A stretch of 63,681 bases of DNA from Brochothrix campestris FSL F6-1037 (GTDB lineage: Bacteria > Bacillota > Bacilli > Lactobacillales > Listeriaceae): assembly GCF_000525915.1 (NCBI RefSeq), contig NZ_AODH01000038.1:1-63681 (forward strand). Reading direction: 5' to 3'. Positions 48,544-59,603 of the stretch are shown here, one piece after another. Below the pieces are notes generated by a model. It did not search any database. It saw only the letters and a program-made list of their open reading frames with translations, and was not told where the DNA came from. Positions within the stretch are counted from its first letter, which is position 1, and every line of letters begins with the position of its first letter. The translations under genes and the position numbers were made by a program.

Positions 48544-49623
48544 ATGTTTTTAGGATGGAAAGAAATAAAGCATGCCAAATTACGTTATGGTTTAATTATT
48601 GGTGTGTTAGTCTTAGTGAGCTATTTAGTATTTGTGCTATCAGGTTTAGCAAATGGTTTGAAAGATTTAAATCGTGAGGCCGTTGATTCATGGGGTGCAT
48701 CAGCCATTATTTTAACAGCAGATTCAGATATTAGTTTACCATCATCATCATTTTCGTTAGCAGAGGGTAAAAAGATTGATGTACCAGAAAAAAACAAAGC
48801 CTACTTAGGTAACTTATCAACTGTTATTCAAAAAGTAAAAACAGAGGATAAAGAAAAGGTATCAATTTTCGGAATTGATGAAAAGTCATTTGTAATGCCT
48901 GAGCTTTCGTCAGGTAAAGCATTTAGCAAAATCGGCGAAGTTGTGGCCGCAGATGCGCTTAAAGAAGATGGTTATAAAGTAGGGGATACATTTAAAGTAG
49001 CGTCGTCAGATAAGAAGGTGACGATTGTTGGTTTTACACCAAAAGCTAAATTTAATGCAGCACCTGTTTTATATACATCAATGGATACATACCAAGACAT
49101 TAAATTCGACCGCATTGCTGAAGATGATAACTTTGCAATTAATGCGATTGCCTTAAAAGGTAATAAGGCAAGTAAGGTGGACGTAAACAGTGATTTTGAA
49201 GTCACAACAACAGAAACATTCATTGAAAAATTACCGGGTTACTCGGCACAAAGTTTAACATTAAACTTCATGATTATTTTCTTGTTTGTGATTGTGTCAA
49301 TCATTATCGCTATTTTCTTATATGTGTTAACAATTCAAAAAGTGAGTATGTTCGGTGTGATGAAAGCTCAAGGGATTTCAAGTGGTTTCTTAGCCCGCTC
49401 AGTTGTAGCACAAACATTTATTTTAGCATTTATCGGCGTTGTGATTGGGTTTGGGTTAACGGCGATTACTGGAGCTGCCTTACCAGCTGCCGTACCAATT
49501 TCAATCGATTACATTACACTTGTCTTTTATGCGATTCTTTTTATCATCGTAGCGATTATCGGTGCACTTGTATCGGTTCGTACGATCGTGAAAATTGATC
49601 CATTGAAAGCAATCGGAGGTTAG
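48544..49623 (+). CDS. MacB/FtsX-type ABC transporter permease
   Basis: A 359-residue protein with one N-terminal helix, an extracytoplasmic domain (about 45-235; with GEVVAADALKEDGYKVGD) and three C-terminal helices. The last loop QKVSMFGVMKAQGISSGFLARS is typical of FtsX-like permeases. It pairs with the ATPase 3 bases downstream. Members export or sense peptides, lipids or drugs. Confidence 0.88.
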   Translation: MFLGWKEIKHAKLRYGLIIGVLVLVSYLVFVLSGLANGLKDLNREAVDSWGASAIILTADSDISLPSSSFSLAEGKKIDVPEKNKAYLGNLSTVIQKVKTEDKEKVSIFGIDEKSFVMPELSSGKAFSKIGEVVAADALKEDGYKVGDTFKVASSDKKVTIVGFTPKAKFNAAPVLYTSMDTYQDIKFDRIAEDDNFAINAIALKGNKASKVDVNSDFEVTTTETFIEKLPGYSAQSLTLNFMIIFLFVIVSIIIAIFLYVLTIQKVSMFGVMKAQGISSGFLARSVVAQTFILAFIGVVIGFGLTAITGAALPAAVPISIDYITLVFYAILFIIVAIIGALVSVRTIVKIDPLKAIGG

Positions 49624-49626
49624 GAT

Positions 49627-50314
49627 ATGTCAATATTACAATTGAAAGATGCCAATAAAACATACGGTGAAGGTCATAAAAAGGTTGAAGCAATGAAAAA
49701 CACTAATTTTGTCGCTGAACAAGGTGAACTCATTGCGATTATAGGGCCATCTGGTTCAGGTAAAAGTACCTTTTTAACGATTGCAGGCGGACTGCAATCA
49801 CCAAGTGAAGGCAGTGTCTTCATCAATGGTCATGATTTTACTAACATGAAAGAAAAACAACGAGCTGCGACGCGTTTACAAGAAGTCGGTTTCATCTTAC
49901 AAGCGTCAAACCTTGTGCCGTTTTTAACTGTTGCAGAACAGCTAACGTTATCGGATAAGGTGAAAAAAGATAACATGAACGCAGCAGAACGAGATCGTTT
50001 ATTAACTGAATTAGATATTACCGACTTATTAAAAAAAATACCCTTCTGATTTGTCAGGCGGGGAACGTCAACGTGTGGCGATTGCAAAAGCGCTCTATAC
50101 GAAACCAAGCTTGATTTTAGCCGATGAACCAACAGCTTCATTAGATTCAGACCGAGCGTTTGAAGTGATGAAAATTTTATCGCGTGAAACAAAAGAAAAT
50201 AAAAAGGCGACAATTATGGTTACTCATGATCAACGTCTAACTAAATTCTGTGACCGCGTCTATAAAATTGTTGATGGTAAATTGAGCGAAGAACCACATA
50301 CAAAAGCTCAATAA
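49627..50314 (+). CDS. MacB-type ABC transporter ATPase (frameshift at 50031-50038)
   Basis: ATPase of about 228 residues. Walker A is [11 protein letters not shown], near residue 40; the Q-loop is [11 protein letters not shown]. The frame breaks in 8 A; 7 A gives [20 protein letters not shown], leading into Walker [13 protein letters not shown] and the His in MVTHDQRL. LolD/MacB-type, matching the permease. Confidence 0.92.
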
Positions 50315-50319
50315 AAAAA

Positions 50320-50350
50320 AAAGAAACCCGTAGCGGTTTCTTTTTTTTTA
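50320..50350 (+). terminator. terminator after the ABC genes
   Basis: GAAACC and GGTTTC surround CGTAGC, with long A and T runs outside. Confidence 0.85.
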
Positions 50351-50351
50351 T

Positions 50352-50369
50352 TGAGTATAATACTACTCA
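50352..50369 (+). promoter_or_regulatory. candidate operator/promoter of the PTS-HAD operon
   Basis: TGAGTA-N6-TACTCA is a perfect inverted repeat with a TATAAT inside (50356-50361). It could bind the RpiR-type regulator encoded at 52986. The distance to the PTS start is about 105 bases. Confidence 0.35.
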
Positions 50370-50475
50370 CATCGTAAAAAATAATATTATAAAAAAGAAA
50401 CTTAAGTATTCCTATTATCGTAAGGTCGTAATGCTAAACTAAAACAAGTAATACAGATAGAAAGGGATGATTAGG

Positions 50476-52142
50476 TTGGGGAAAGCAATAACAGGACAAA
50501 CAAAAAAAAAAATCAGTTTCTCAATATTTTCGAGACATTTGGTCGGTCATTTTTATTACCAGTATCGGTATTGCCAGCTGCTGGTATTTTAAAAGGTATC
50601 GGTTCTGCTTTTACGAATGAAAATACAATGGCGATGTATCCATGGATGAATAACGTAGCCTCCAATTTATTATGGGGATGTTTAATATGTTAGGCAGTGT
50701 CGCCTTTGATAACTTACCGGTTGTCTTTGCAGTCGGTGTTGCAGTTGGCCTAGCGAAACATGAGAAAGGTTCAGCGGCTTTATCTGGTTTACTTGGCTTT
50801 TTAGTCCTTCATAACACCTTGAATTTTTTATTGTCGGCTAGTGGTAAATTGGTCGATACGTCGGCTGAAAACGCAAGCGCTTTAATAGCGAAAAGTATGC
50901 AGACAACCGTTTTAGGTATCCAAACAATGGATCTCAATGTCTTTGGTGGTATTATTACGGGTGTCATCGTTTATCTCGTTCATAAACGCGCGATTAAAAT
51001 ACAGGTTCCACAGGTGTTCGGCTTTTTTAGCGGTCCACGCTTAGTTCCGATTCTAATTATTCCAGTGATGGCAATTGTCGCTGTAGGTTTCTTTTTTATT
51101 TGGCCCTTATTACAACAAGGCATTAACGTCTTATCAGAACTCATTTTAAAATCGGGCTATATCGGTACATTTGCTTATGGTGTGATTGAACGCTTATTAT
51201 TGCCATTTGGCTTACACCACGGTGTGAATTGGCCAGTACGTACGACTCCACTAGGTGGTGTCTTTAATATCGATGGTGTTGATTATGCTGGAACGGTCAA
51301 TGCTTACATGGCTGCGTTGGGGAGCAATGGCGCGATTGATCCAATGATTACTCGTTTCTCATCTGGGAAATTTGTAATGAACATGTTTGGGTTAGCTGGT
51401 GCTGCCTTAGCAATGTATGTGACAGCAAAACCTAAAAATAAAAAAAATTGTGGGTTCATTGTTATTGACGGCTGCACTGACAGCTTTCCTAACAGGTATT
51501 ACCGAGCCACTTGAATTCACCTTCTTATTTATTGCACCTGCATTATATGCAATTCATGCACTGCTAGCTGGTGTCACCTTATTAGTAACTAATATGTTAG
51601 GTGCAGCCTTTTTAACACCGACTGGTCATGGCTTGATTAACTTTATTATTTATGGTGTGTTACAAGGCGAGCGAACCAAATGGTATCTACTTCCAATCAT
51701 CGGTGTATTCTGTTTTGCAATGTACTTCTTTGTATTCCTATTCGTAATTAAAAAGTTTAATTTCAAAACACCAGGTCGTGAAGATGACCCGTCAACAATT
51801 GTTTTGCATGGAAAAGATGAGACCCGTAAAAAAATGGGGGTTGAAACACAAAAAGATCTAGCAGCCAATCAAGCGATTAGTAAAAAACTTGATTTAACAA
51901 CGCAGGCAGAAGCTTTAATTGCCGCTCATGGTGGCGCAGACAATATCGAAGCAGTTGATGCCTGTATCACCCGTTTACGTATTAACGTAAAAGATGCCAG
52001 TGTAGTTGATAGTGAACATATAAAACGTGATCTAGAGGCGTTAGGTTTTAATCAATCGGGTATGCAAATGCAGTCGATTTACGGCGGTCGCGCTAACCAA
52101 TTAAAAATTGAAATCCAAGACATGCTAGGGATGGGAGACTAG
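50476..52142 (+). CDS. PTS IIBC component, glucose/alpha-glucoside superfamily (three frameshifts)
   Basis: The start is probably TTG 50476 with AAAGGG upstream. Breaks occur in 11 A (about 50510), near 50665 and in 8 A (about 51440). Joined product is about 555 residues. The IIC part has FETFGRSFLLPVSVLPAAGIL (cut: near the start), NLPVVFAVGVAVGLAKHEKG, LPFGLHHGVNWPV and GITEPLEFTFLF. The C-terminal IIB has the phospho-Cys in VDACITRLRI. No IIA is attached or nearby. A HAD phosphatase follows after 3 bases; no glycosidase is present, so the sugar cannot be named. Confidence 0.87.
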
Positions 52143-52145
52143 AAG

Positions 52146-52904
52146 ATGACAAAAACAAAAGTGCTAATGACTGATCTGGACGGCACCTTAGTGAAGGACT
52201 CAAAGACTGTCACTCAGACCGATAAAGCAGTGTTAATTACGCTAAGTAAAGAGTATGAAATTGGTATCGCAACGGGTCGTTCAATTAAAGAAATCGGATA
52301 TGTTGAAGCGATAACGGGAGTGTTCGCAGTTTATAAGATTGGGTTTAATGGTGCAATCATTGCTGTCAATAATACGATTGTTTATGAGAAACCGATTGCT
52401 CAAGCCGAATTGAATCAGGTGTTAGATTTTATTAAAAAACAGAAATTGTTGTTTGATGCCTTAGATGGTGAAGTCCGTATCGGAACATACAGTGAAGCTG
52501 ATCAGACACGTCTTTGGAATATGGAGCTGATTACAACAAAAGACCCTTATGCCGATATCGCGACACGCAAAATTTTCAAACTCAATATTAGACCACAGGC
52601 TGCTAAAGCTGATGAGGTGTTGAATGCGTTACAAGTGGCGTTTCCATCGTTAGCAATTTGTAAAAGTGGCCCGCGTCGAATTGAAGTGACAGCCGCGGAT
52701 GTTACGAAAGGTAACGCAATTGCCTATTTACGTCAACACTATCCTGCTTCATATATCGCAGTGGGAGATTCCGAAAATGATGTGTCGATGTTTGTCGAAG
52801 CTGATACAGCTTATGCGATTAGTGATACGACGACCGTGACAGAGGTGACGACTGCTGCTGATTATATCATTTCTAATTTTCATCGCTTAGGTAATTACCT
52901 ATAA
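52146..52904 (+). CDS. Cof-type HAD hydrolase
   Basis: A 252-residue HAD phosphatase: MTDLDGTLV at the start, ATGRSIKEI near 45 and VGDSENDVSMFVEADTAYAI near 205. It is only 3 bases after the PTS gene, so it probably acts on the imported sugar phosphate or relieves its toxicity. Confidence 0.9.
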   Translation: MTKTKVLMTDLDGTLVKDSKTVTQTDKAVLITLSKEYEIGIATGRSIKEIGYVEAITGVFAVYKIGFNGAIIAVNNTIVYEKPIAQAELNQVLDFIKKQKLLFDALDGEVRIGTYSEADQTRLWNMELITTKDPYADIATRKIFKLNIRPQAAKADEVLNALQVAFPSLAICKSGPRRIEVTAADVTKGNAIAYLRQHYPASYIAVGDSENDVSMFVEADTAYAISDTTTVTEVTTAADYIISNFHRLGNYL

Positions 52905-52947
52905 TAAAAAAGGCTGTATCCAATAAGGAGACAACCTCAGTCTGAAG

Positions 52948-52977
52948 TAGTAAACCATTAGGGTTTGCTACTTTTTT
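52948..52977. terminator. terminator between the HAD and RpiR genes
   Basis: GTAGTAAAC and GTTTGCTAC form a stem with one mismatch, followed by seven T on the plus strand. Confidence 0.7.
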
Positions 52978-52985
52978 TCGGATTT

Positions 52986-53750
52986 TTATGATCGAGTATT
53001 ATTTTTTTGCATCATCAACGTTTCGTATAAGACTTCGGCAGCGACTGAAAGCATTAAGCGTGAGCGATACTTGCGTCGACCTTGTAATGATTGGTGAGTC
53101 ATGATTGCAAGATTACTTAAGTTATTGAGGCGATTGACAGAGAGGCCAGTCACTGATAAAATTTGGCAACCACTTGCCTTACAAGACGAAATGAAATCAA
53201 TGATTTGTGGCTCAGCCCCGCTTAAAGAAAAGACTAAGATGGCATCGTTGGCTTGAATGATGTCGGCAATATCACGAATTTGAAAAATTTCGGAGTACTC
53301 ATTGGACCAAAAACCAGCACTCTTAAGTCGGCGATTAAAAGTATGTGCAACACTAGCACTTGAGCCGATCCCCACACAAAAAACGCGGCGACAGGTTAAC
53401 AGTGTATCAGCCATTGCGATTATTTTTGTTTGATCGAGCATAGCCATTGTTTTTGTGAAATCAGTTTCAATAAGGTCGGTGATTTGGTCAAACGAATTAA
53501 GTTCCGTTGTTGTTGGTGTAACATCTGCATTAGTATTTAACAGAGCATATTTAAACGCTGTAAAAGAAGGGAACTGTAACTTTTTGATTGCTCGAACGAT
53601 AGTTGGTGCACTGACGTGTAGTTGTTCTTCGATGATTTTCAGCTTGAGTTCGGTAGCGTCGGGGTAGCGTAACATAAAATCAATGACTAATTGTTCTGTA
53701 CTTGAGAGCGTGTCATAATGGTTTTGTAAGTGTAAAAAGACAGAGTTCAT
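52986..53750 (-). CDS. RpiR/MurR family transcriptional regulator
   Basis: A 254-residue regulator. N-terminal HTH (VSAPTIVRAIKKLQFPSFTAFK, cut: about residues 46-67) and a SIS sugar-phosphate domain (VFCVGIGSSASVAHTF; VFSLSGAEPQIIDF). ATG 53750 is preferred over the longer frame. It converges on the PTS-HAD operon and probably controls it. Confidence 0.88.
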   Translation of the reverse strand: MNSVFLHLQNHYDTLSSTEQLVIDFMLRYPDATELKLKIIEEQLHVSAPTIVRAIKKLQFPSFTAFKYALLNTNADVTPTTTELNSFDQITDLIETDFTKTMAMLDQTKIIAMADTLLTCRRVFCVGIGSSASVAHTFNRRLKSAGFWSNEYSEIFQIRDIADIIQANDAILVFSLSGAEPQIIDFISSCKASGCQILSVTGLSVNRLNNLSNLAIMTHQSLQGRRKYRSRLMLSVAAEVLYETLMMQKNNTRS

Positions 53751-54010
53751 TATCATCATCCGATCATTTAAGGTTTTATAAAAAGTATAGCATAAAAATA
53801 ATCGCTTATCTATAGCTGTTGTAAGCGGTTTAAATCGCAAGGGAACTCAAATTAATTTTTCGATAGATAACGTTTTCATTCGATGGTTGTGTTCTTTTTC
53901 CAGAGAATAGTACGAAAAGACAAGCCATTTGACTCAAAATAAGTTATAATTAAAAGCGAGTGTAGTGCGATCATGAACGTAAAGGAATCGCAACGAAGGA
54001 GAGAAATCGA

Positions 54011-55355
54011 ATGACAGATAAAAAAAACGAAATTTGATATTTTTGGTTTTAAGCCATTTATCAACGAAGCAATTGCTAAAAAGGCATTCTTTAAACCAAC
54101 AAAAATACAAGAACAATTAATTCCAACAATCCAACGTGGAGAGTCGGCAATTGGGCAATCACAAACAGGGACAGGTAAAACACATACGTATTTACTCCCT
54201 CTAATGGATAAAATTGACCCAAGCTTGAATGAAGTCCAAGTGATTATTACAGCACCTAGCCGTGAGTTAGCTTCGCAAATTTACGAAGAAGCCCGCCAAA
54301 TGGCAAAATTATCTGATCCGGAAATTCATACCCGTCTGATGATTGGTGGAACAGATAAAAAACGTGCGATGGGACAATTAAAAACACAACCGCAAATCGT
54401 TGTCGGTACACCAGGTCGTATTTATGACTTGATGCGTGAAAAAGCATTAGAAGCTTATACAGCAACAACACTCGTTGTCGATGAAGCCGATTTAATGTTA
54501 GATATGGGCTTTTTAGAGGACGTTGATAACATTGCCAGCCGTTTAGCTGAAAAATTACAAATCCTTGTTTTCTCAGCCACTATTCCAGAGAAATTGAAAC
54601 CATTCCTTAAAAAATACATGGAAAACCCTCGCTATGCGCATATTCAACCCGAAGCGATTATTTCGCCAACAGTAACGAATATCTTGGTTGACTTAAAGTC
54701 GAAATCACGTGAACAACTTGTTTATGATATTACGACAACGATGACACCATTCTTAGCTTTGATTTTCTGTAATACGAAGGCAGAAGCTGACGTATTAACA
54801 ACGTTCTTGTTAGAGAAACAAGTAAATGTTGCTAAGATTCACGGTGGTGTGCCTGCCCGTGATCGTAAACGAATTATGAAACAAATTCGTAACCTTGATT
54901 ATCAATACGTTGTAGCAACTGATTTAGCTGCCCGCGGTATTGACATCGAAGGTGCCAGCCATGTTATTAACCATAATTTACCAGATGATCCTGATTTCTT
55001 TATTCACCGTGCTGGCCGTACTGGTCGTGCCGGTCAAGAAGGTATTAGTATCTCAATTTACGAACCAGATGATGAAGAAAAATTAGTGGCGCTTGAAAAA
55101 CGTGGCGTTGAGTTTTCTTACCAAAATCTTAAAAAAGGTGAATGGATTCAAATGGCTGACCGTAACCGTCGTAAATTCCGTAAAGAAAAACGTGACGATG
55201 TTGATGCACGTATCGGTGGAATGGTTAAAAAAGCGAAAGCGAACATCAAACCGGGTTATAAGAAAAAGATTAACCGTGCAATTGAAAAAAATAAAGAACG
55301 TGCCAAACGTGCCGGTACCCGTGCTGGTAAAAACTCACAAGGTAAACATAATTAA
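54011..55355 (+). CDS. cshB: DEAD-box RNA helicase CshB (frameshift at 54020-54027)
   Basis: RNA helicase of about 447 residues. ATG 54011 has GAAGGAGAG upstream, but its frame stops in 8 A; 7 A joins it to FDIFGFKPFINEAI. It has SQTGTGKTHTYL (motif I), VDEADLMLDMGF (II), FSATIP (III) and HRAGRTGRAG (VI). A basic tail (about 385-447) is rich in Lys and Arg. The cshB-nfo pairing is also seen in Listeria. Confidence 0.93.
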
Positions 55356-55369
55356 GTAGGAGGTAGCGT

Positions 55370-56263
55370 ATGTTGAAAATTGGCTCACATGTCTCAATGG
55401 CCGGGACGAAAATGTATGCTGGAGCAGCAGAAGATGCTCATAGTTATGGTGAAACAACGTTTATGGTTTACACAGGCGCACCGCAAAATACGCGCCGTAA
55501 GCCGATTGAAGACTTGAAAATTGCTGAAGGACAAGCGCTAATCGAGCAATATGGCATGAGCGACATCGTTGTGCATGCCCCATATATTATTAATTTAGCG
55601 AACACAACAAAACCAGCAACTTTTGAATTAGCAGTTGAGTTTTTAACAAAAGAAATCGTTCGAACAGAAGCGTTAGGCGTTAATCAAATCGTCTTACATC
55701 CCGGTGCTCACGTTGGTGCTGGTGCAGATGTTGGAATTGCGCGTATTATCGAAGGTCTCAATCAAGTGTTGCACTCTGGTCAAACAGCGCAAATTGCGCT
55801 TGAAACAATGGCGGGAAAAGGCACTGAAATCGGCCGTTCATTCGATGAACTCGCGCGTATTATGGACGGTGTTACTCATAGTGATAAGTTATCTGTCACG
55901 ATGGATACGTGTCACGTCAATGATGCGGGTTATAACGTTAAAGAAGACTTTGATGGCGTGCTCAACGAATTCGATAAAATCATCGGGTTAGATCGTCTCA
56001 AGGTGCTACATATTAACGACAGTAAGAACGAACGTGGTGCAGGCAAGGATCGACATGCCAATATCGGCTTTGGAACGATCGGTTTTGCCGCCCTTAATTA
56101 CATTGTTAACCATCCACAACTGCAACATTTACCGAAAATTTTAGAAACACCGTTCGTTGGTGAAGATAAAAACAATAAAAAAGCACCTTATCGTTTAGAA
56201 ATCGAAATGTTTAGAAAACAAACATTTGATCCGGATATTTTAGCGAAAGTGTTAGCTGAATAA
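55370..56263 (+). CDS. nfo: endonuclease IV Nfo
   Basis: Zinc-dependent AP endonuclease. Its TIM barrel carries metal ligands in [35 protein letters not shown] and [20 protein letters not shown]. The 297 residues are full length. AGGAGG precedes ATG. It handles abasic sites left by Nth and other glycosylases. Confidence 0.96.
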   Translation: MLKIGSHVSMAGTKMYAGAAEDAHSYGETTFMVYTGAPQNTRRKPIEDLKIAEGQALIEQYGMSDIVVHAPYIINLANTTKPATFELAVEFLTKEIVRTEALGVNQIVLHPGAHVGAGADVGIARIIEGLNQVLHSGQTAQIALETMAGKGTEIGRSFDELARIMDGVTHSDKLSVTMDTCHVNDAGYNVKEDFDGVLNEFDKIIGLDRLKVLHINDSKNERGAGKDRHANIGFGTIGFAALNYIVNHPQLQHLPKILETPFVGEDKNNKKAPYRLEIEMFRKQTFDPDILAKVLAE

Positions 56264-56269
56264 TAATGA

Positions 56270-56303
56270 CAACCACTCGTACGTTAGGGTGGTTTCATTT
56301 TTA
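56270..56303 (+). terminator. terminator after nfo
   Basis: AACCACTC pairs with GGGTGGTT (G-T allowed), followed by a T-rich stretch. Confidence 0.65.
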
Positions 56304-56337
56304 CTAAAAAGAGAAAAGAGAAAAGAGGAACAGACAG

Positions 56338-57156
56338 ATGAGTTTATGGATTGTAGCAGTTATTCTTGGAATTGTCGAAGGATTAACAGAGTTTTTACCT
56401 GTGTCGTCAACCGGCCATATGATTTTAGCAGCAGAACTGATGGGTGTACAGGATACCTGGAAGCAAATCAATACGTTTGAAGTGGTGATTCAACTCGGTT
56501 CAATCATGGCGGTTGTCGTCGTCTTTTGGCGTCGTTTATGGGCCGTTGTAGGTGTCCGCACCGGTGAGTATAAAAACAAACAAGGTCAACTGAATTTAAT
56601 GCACGTTATCGTCGGCTGTATTCCAGCGATTATTGCGGGTCTATTGTTTGATGACTTGATTGATGAGCATTTATTTTCGTATCAAACGGTCATTGTTGCG
56701 TTAATCGCGGGTGGTATTTTAATGTTAATCGCCGAAAAAGTAGCGGCGAAAAACAATCATTTATCAGAGTCATTGGATAAATTATCATACCGTCAAGCCT
56801 TTTACATCGGCTGTTTTCAACTGATTGCTTTGTGGCCAGGTTTTTCTCGTTCAGGGTCAACGATGTCTGGTGGGTTAATCGTTGGCGTTGGACGTAAGAC
56901 CGCTGCCGAATTTTCGTTTATTATTGCGGTGCCAATGATGATTGGAGCGACCGGTTTAAAAGTGTTTAAAGCACTTGATACAATGAGCATGAGTGATGTG
57001 CCCGTCTTTATCGTCGGTGCAATTGTCGCATTCATTGTCGCGATGATTGCCATCGTCTTTTTCTTGAAACTAATTAGTAAAGTCACCTTAAAAGGCTTTG
57101 CGTATTACCGCTTTGCCATCGCACTGGTATTCATCGCTTATATGATTTGGCGTTAA
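56338..57156 (+). CDS. uppP: undecaprenyl-diphosphatase UppP (BacA)
   Basis: Membrane phosphatase that recycles the cell-wall lipid carrier. The signature EGLTEFLPVSSTGHMIL lies near residues 14-30 and PGFSRSGSTMSGG near 168. The 272 residues have about eight helices. It also gives basal bacitracin resistance in the family. A shared terminator separates it from ponA on the other strand. Confidence 0.96.
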   Translation: MSLWIVAVILGIVEGLTEFLPVSSTGHMILAAELMGVQDTWKQINTFEVVIQLGSIMAVVVVFWRRLWAVVGVRTGEYKNKQGQLNLMHVIVGCIPAIIAGLLFDDLIDEHLFSYQTVIVALIAGGILMLIAEKVAAKNNHLSESLDKLSYRQAFYIGCFQLIALWPGFSRSGSTMSGGLIVGVGRKTAAEFSFIIAVPMMIGATGLKVFKALDTMSMSDVPVFIVGAIVAFIVAMIAIVFFLKLISKVTLKGFAYYRFAIALVFIAYMIWR

Positions 57157-57172
57157 TAAAAGCATCGAATAA

Positions 57173-57205
57173 AAGGCCCGTAATCAACTGATTACGGGCC
57201 TTTTA
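57173..57205. terminator. bidirectional terminator between uppP and ponA
   Basis: AAAAGGCCCGTAATCA and TGATTACGGGCCTTTT form a perfect stem with a 3-base loop and T runs on both strands. Confidence 0.95.
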
Positions 57206-57208
57206 TTG

Positions 57209-59584
57209 TTAATTATCGTTTTTTTTATCTTGATCAGTAGGCGGTTTAGGAACTTTGACGGCTTCTTTCGACTCTGATTGACTACTTGAAGATGGTGGAG
57301 TCGTAGCGCTAGTCGAACTGCTCGATGTTGATGTGCTTGAACTGCTTGTACTTGATGACGTTGAACTTGCAGTTTGTTCTTGCGTTTCCTTTGCAGTGGA
57401 AGAACGAGCAGCTTCTTTTTTCTTTTTTGTTTGGCAGCTTCAGCTTTTTTCTTAGCTGCCGCCTTACGTTTCTCGGCATCAACAGGAGATACTCCGTATG
57501 AAGTTGGCTGTGTGCCATCAATAAACAATTCTGTAACAGCAGTCGTTCCTTTAGCTGCTAATAGTGGTGGATTTGATTTGGCCGCAATACTACGGCTGAC
57601 TACGTCGTTTGGCTGAACAAAGTCATTTGTTGAAACCTTGCTGGACATATAGCTCATCATTTCACGATAAATTAATTTTGCATAGTTTTGTTCGTATTTA
57701 GACAAGTATACTTTTTTCTCTTCATATCCAGTCCAGACACCCATCGTATAACGAGTTGTATAGCCAGCGAACCAAGAATCGGGCACACTCTCAGAACTTG
57801 AAATACCATAGTCAGTCATCTCTTGATCGGTATAGTTGGTCGTTCCTGTTTTACCTGCTGCGGGTAGTCCATAAATAGCAGCGGAAGTTCCGGTACCTTT
57901 TGTTAATGTGTCTTTTAACATATCAGTTACCATGTAGGCTGTATGAGCTTCCATTACACGTTCGCTTTCCGGTTCCATATTGATGGTATCGCCTTGGCGG
58001 GTTTCGATTTTATTAACAGTATGTGGTGTGTTGTAAACACCGTTATTAGCCAGTGCGCCATAGCCACCTGTCAGCAACAAGGGATTGACTTTATCATAAG
58101 CACCGATTGAAATCGATTCACCTAGTTTGTCGCGGTCAAAACTGAAGCCCATTTTTTCCATGAACGTTAATGAGCGTTCAAGTCCAACAGCTTGTAATGT
58201 TTTTAAAGCTGGAATGTTACGTGAGTCATACAAGGCTTGACGAATTGAAATTTCGCCTTGATATTGCCGGTCCCAGTTATTAATCTCATCGCCACTGCTA
58301 TATTCGTATTTGGAATCATCGATGATGTGTGCTGTCGACCAGTTTAAGTATTCAATTGCAGGCGCATAATCAGCGAGCGGTTTGAAGGTTGAACCGGGTT
58401 GACGGTTAATGTCGGTTGCAAAGTTGAAACCAAGTTTAACATCTTGTTTTGAATTACGATTGCCGCTCCCAATTGCAAGGATTTGTCCATTGCTGCTATC
58501 CATAAAGACAAAACCAGTTGTGAGACGATCATCTGAGTACGTAATAATATCATTGGTTGTAGCTAATTTATCAGCATATTTTTGAGCAGATGTATCAAGT
58601 GATGTATAAATCTTAAGGCCATCAGTGTAAACGTCATATTTTCCGTTTGCTTGAACTTCTTTAATGACTTGTGTTACATAGTTGTTGTATTTTGAATCTG
58701 TTTGTGAATTCATCGAAGCGATGCGTCTTTTCTCAGAAACGAGTCCTTTATTGATCGGGACAGCTTTATATTCTGCGAGTTGTGCAGCAGTGATTTTCTC
58801 ATTATGATACATGCGTTCGAGAACCGTATCACGTCGCGTTTTAGCATCTTCGGGATGGTCAAATGGATTTAATTCGTTAGGACTGTTAGGAATACCAACG
58901 AGTAGAGCCATCTGAGGCACAGTTAGTTCACTCAGCGGTTTACCGTAAAAATGATCCGCACCAGTCGCCATACCATAGATGCTATCCCCCATGTAGACTT
59001 TGTTGATGTAAATTTCTAAAATATCAGCTTTACTGTATTTTTTCTCGATTTCCATTGCAAGGTAGGCTTCTTGCGCTTTACGCTTAATTGTGGCATCAGT
59101 ATTATTAAGCGATAGTTTGATTACTTGTTGTGTTAAGGTACTACCACCTTGTGAACCGAAACCACCCGTCAGATTGGCTACTGCAGCGCCGACAATCCGA
59201 ATCGGGTCGACGCCATGATGATCGTAAAAACGAACGTCTTCCACGGAAATTAAAGCGTCGGTCAATTCTTTTGGCGTATCCTTTAAAGAGATATGTTCAC
59301 GTTTCTCGGTACCAAGTTCAGCAAAAACTTTACCATCACTATCATAAATTTTGGATGATAACGTATCAGCTAACAGGTCATCGGTTATTTTAGGTGCATC
59401 ACTTGTATAATGTTTAAAGAGCGCAAAACCAGCAATAAGGGCGACTATCGTAGCCATTAAGATAGCCAAAACAAAAACTTTAATGACAGTCCAGAGTTTA
59501 TTTGTTTTTTTTGTTTGTTTTCCTTTTTGCTTGTTTAGTGTTTGCTGCTTTTTTCTGTACTCGGGATTTCGTTTCGTCTGACAT
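57209..59584 (-). CDS. ponA: class A penicillin-binding protein 1A/1B PonA (frameshifts at both ends)
   Basis: Bifunctional glycosyltransferase/transpeptidase of about 790 residues. ATG 59584 follows AGAGGAA. A basic cytoplasmic tail breaks in an A run before the membrane helix (VLAILMATIVALIAGFALF). GT51 motif is SVEDVRFYDHHGVDPIRI; transpeptidase motifs are STFK, SRN and KTGTT. Near 57420 another A-run break hides the true C-terminus: the in-frame tail is rich in Ser and Thr for about 60 residues and ends KNDN at 57209. RecU lies 20 bases upstream, as in Bacillus. Confidence 0.94.
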
Positions 59585-59603
59585 TTAAAAAGTTCCTCTC
59601 TGT

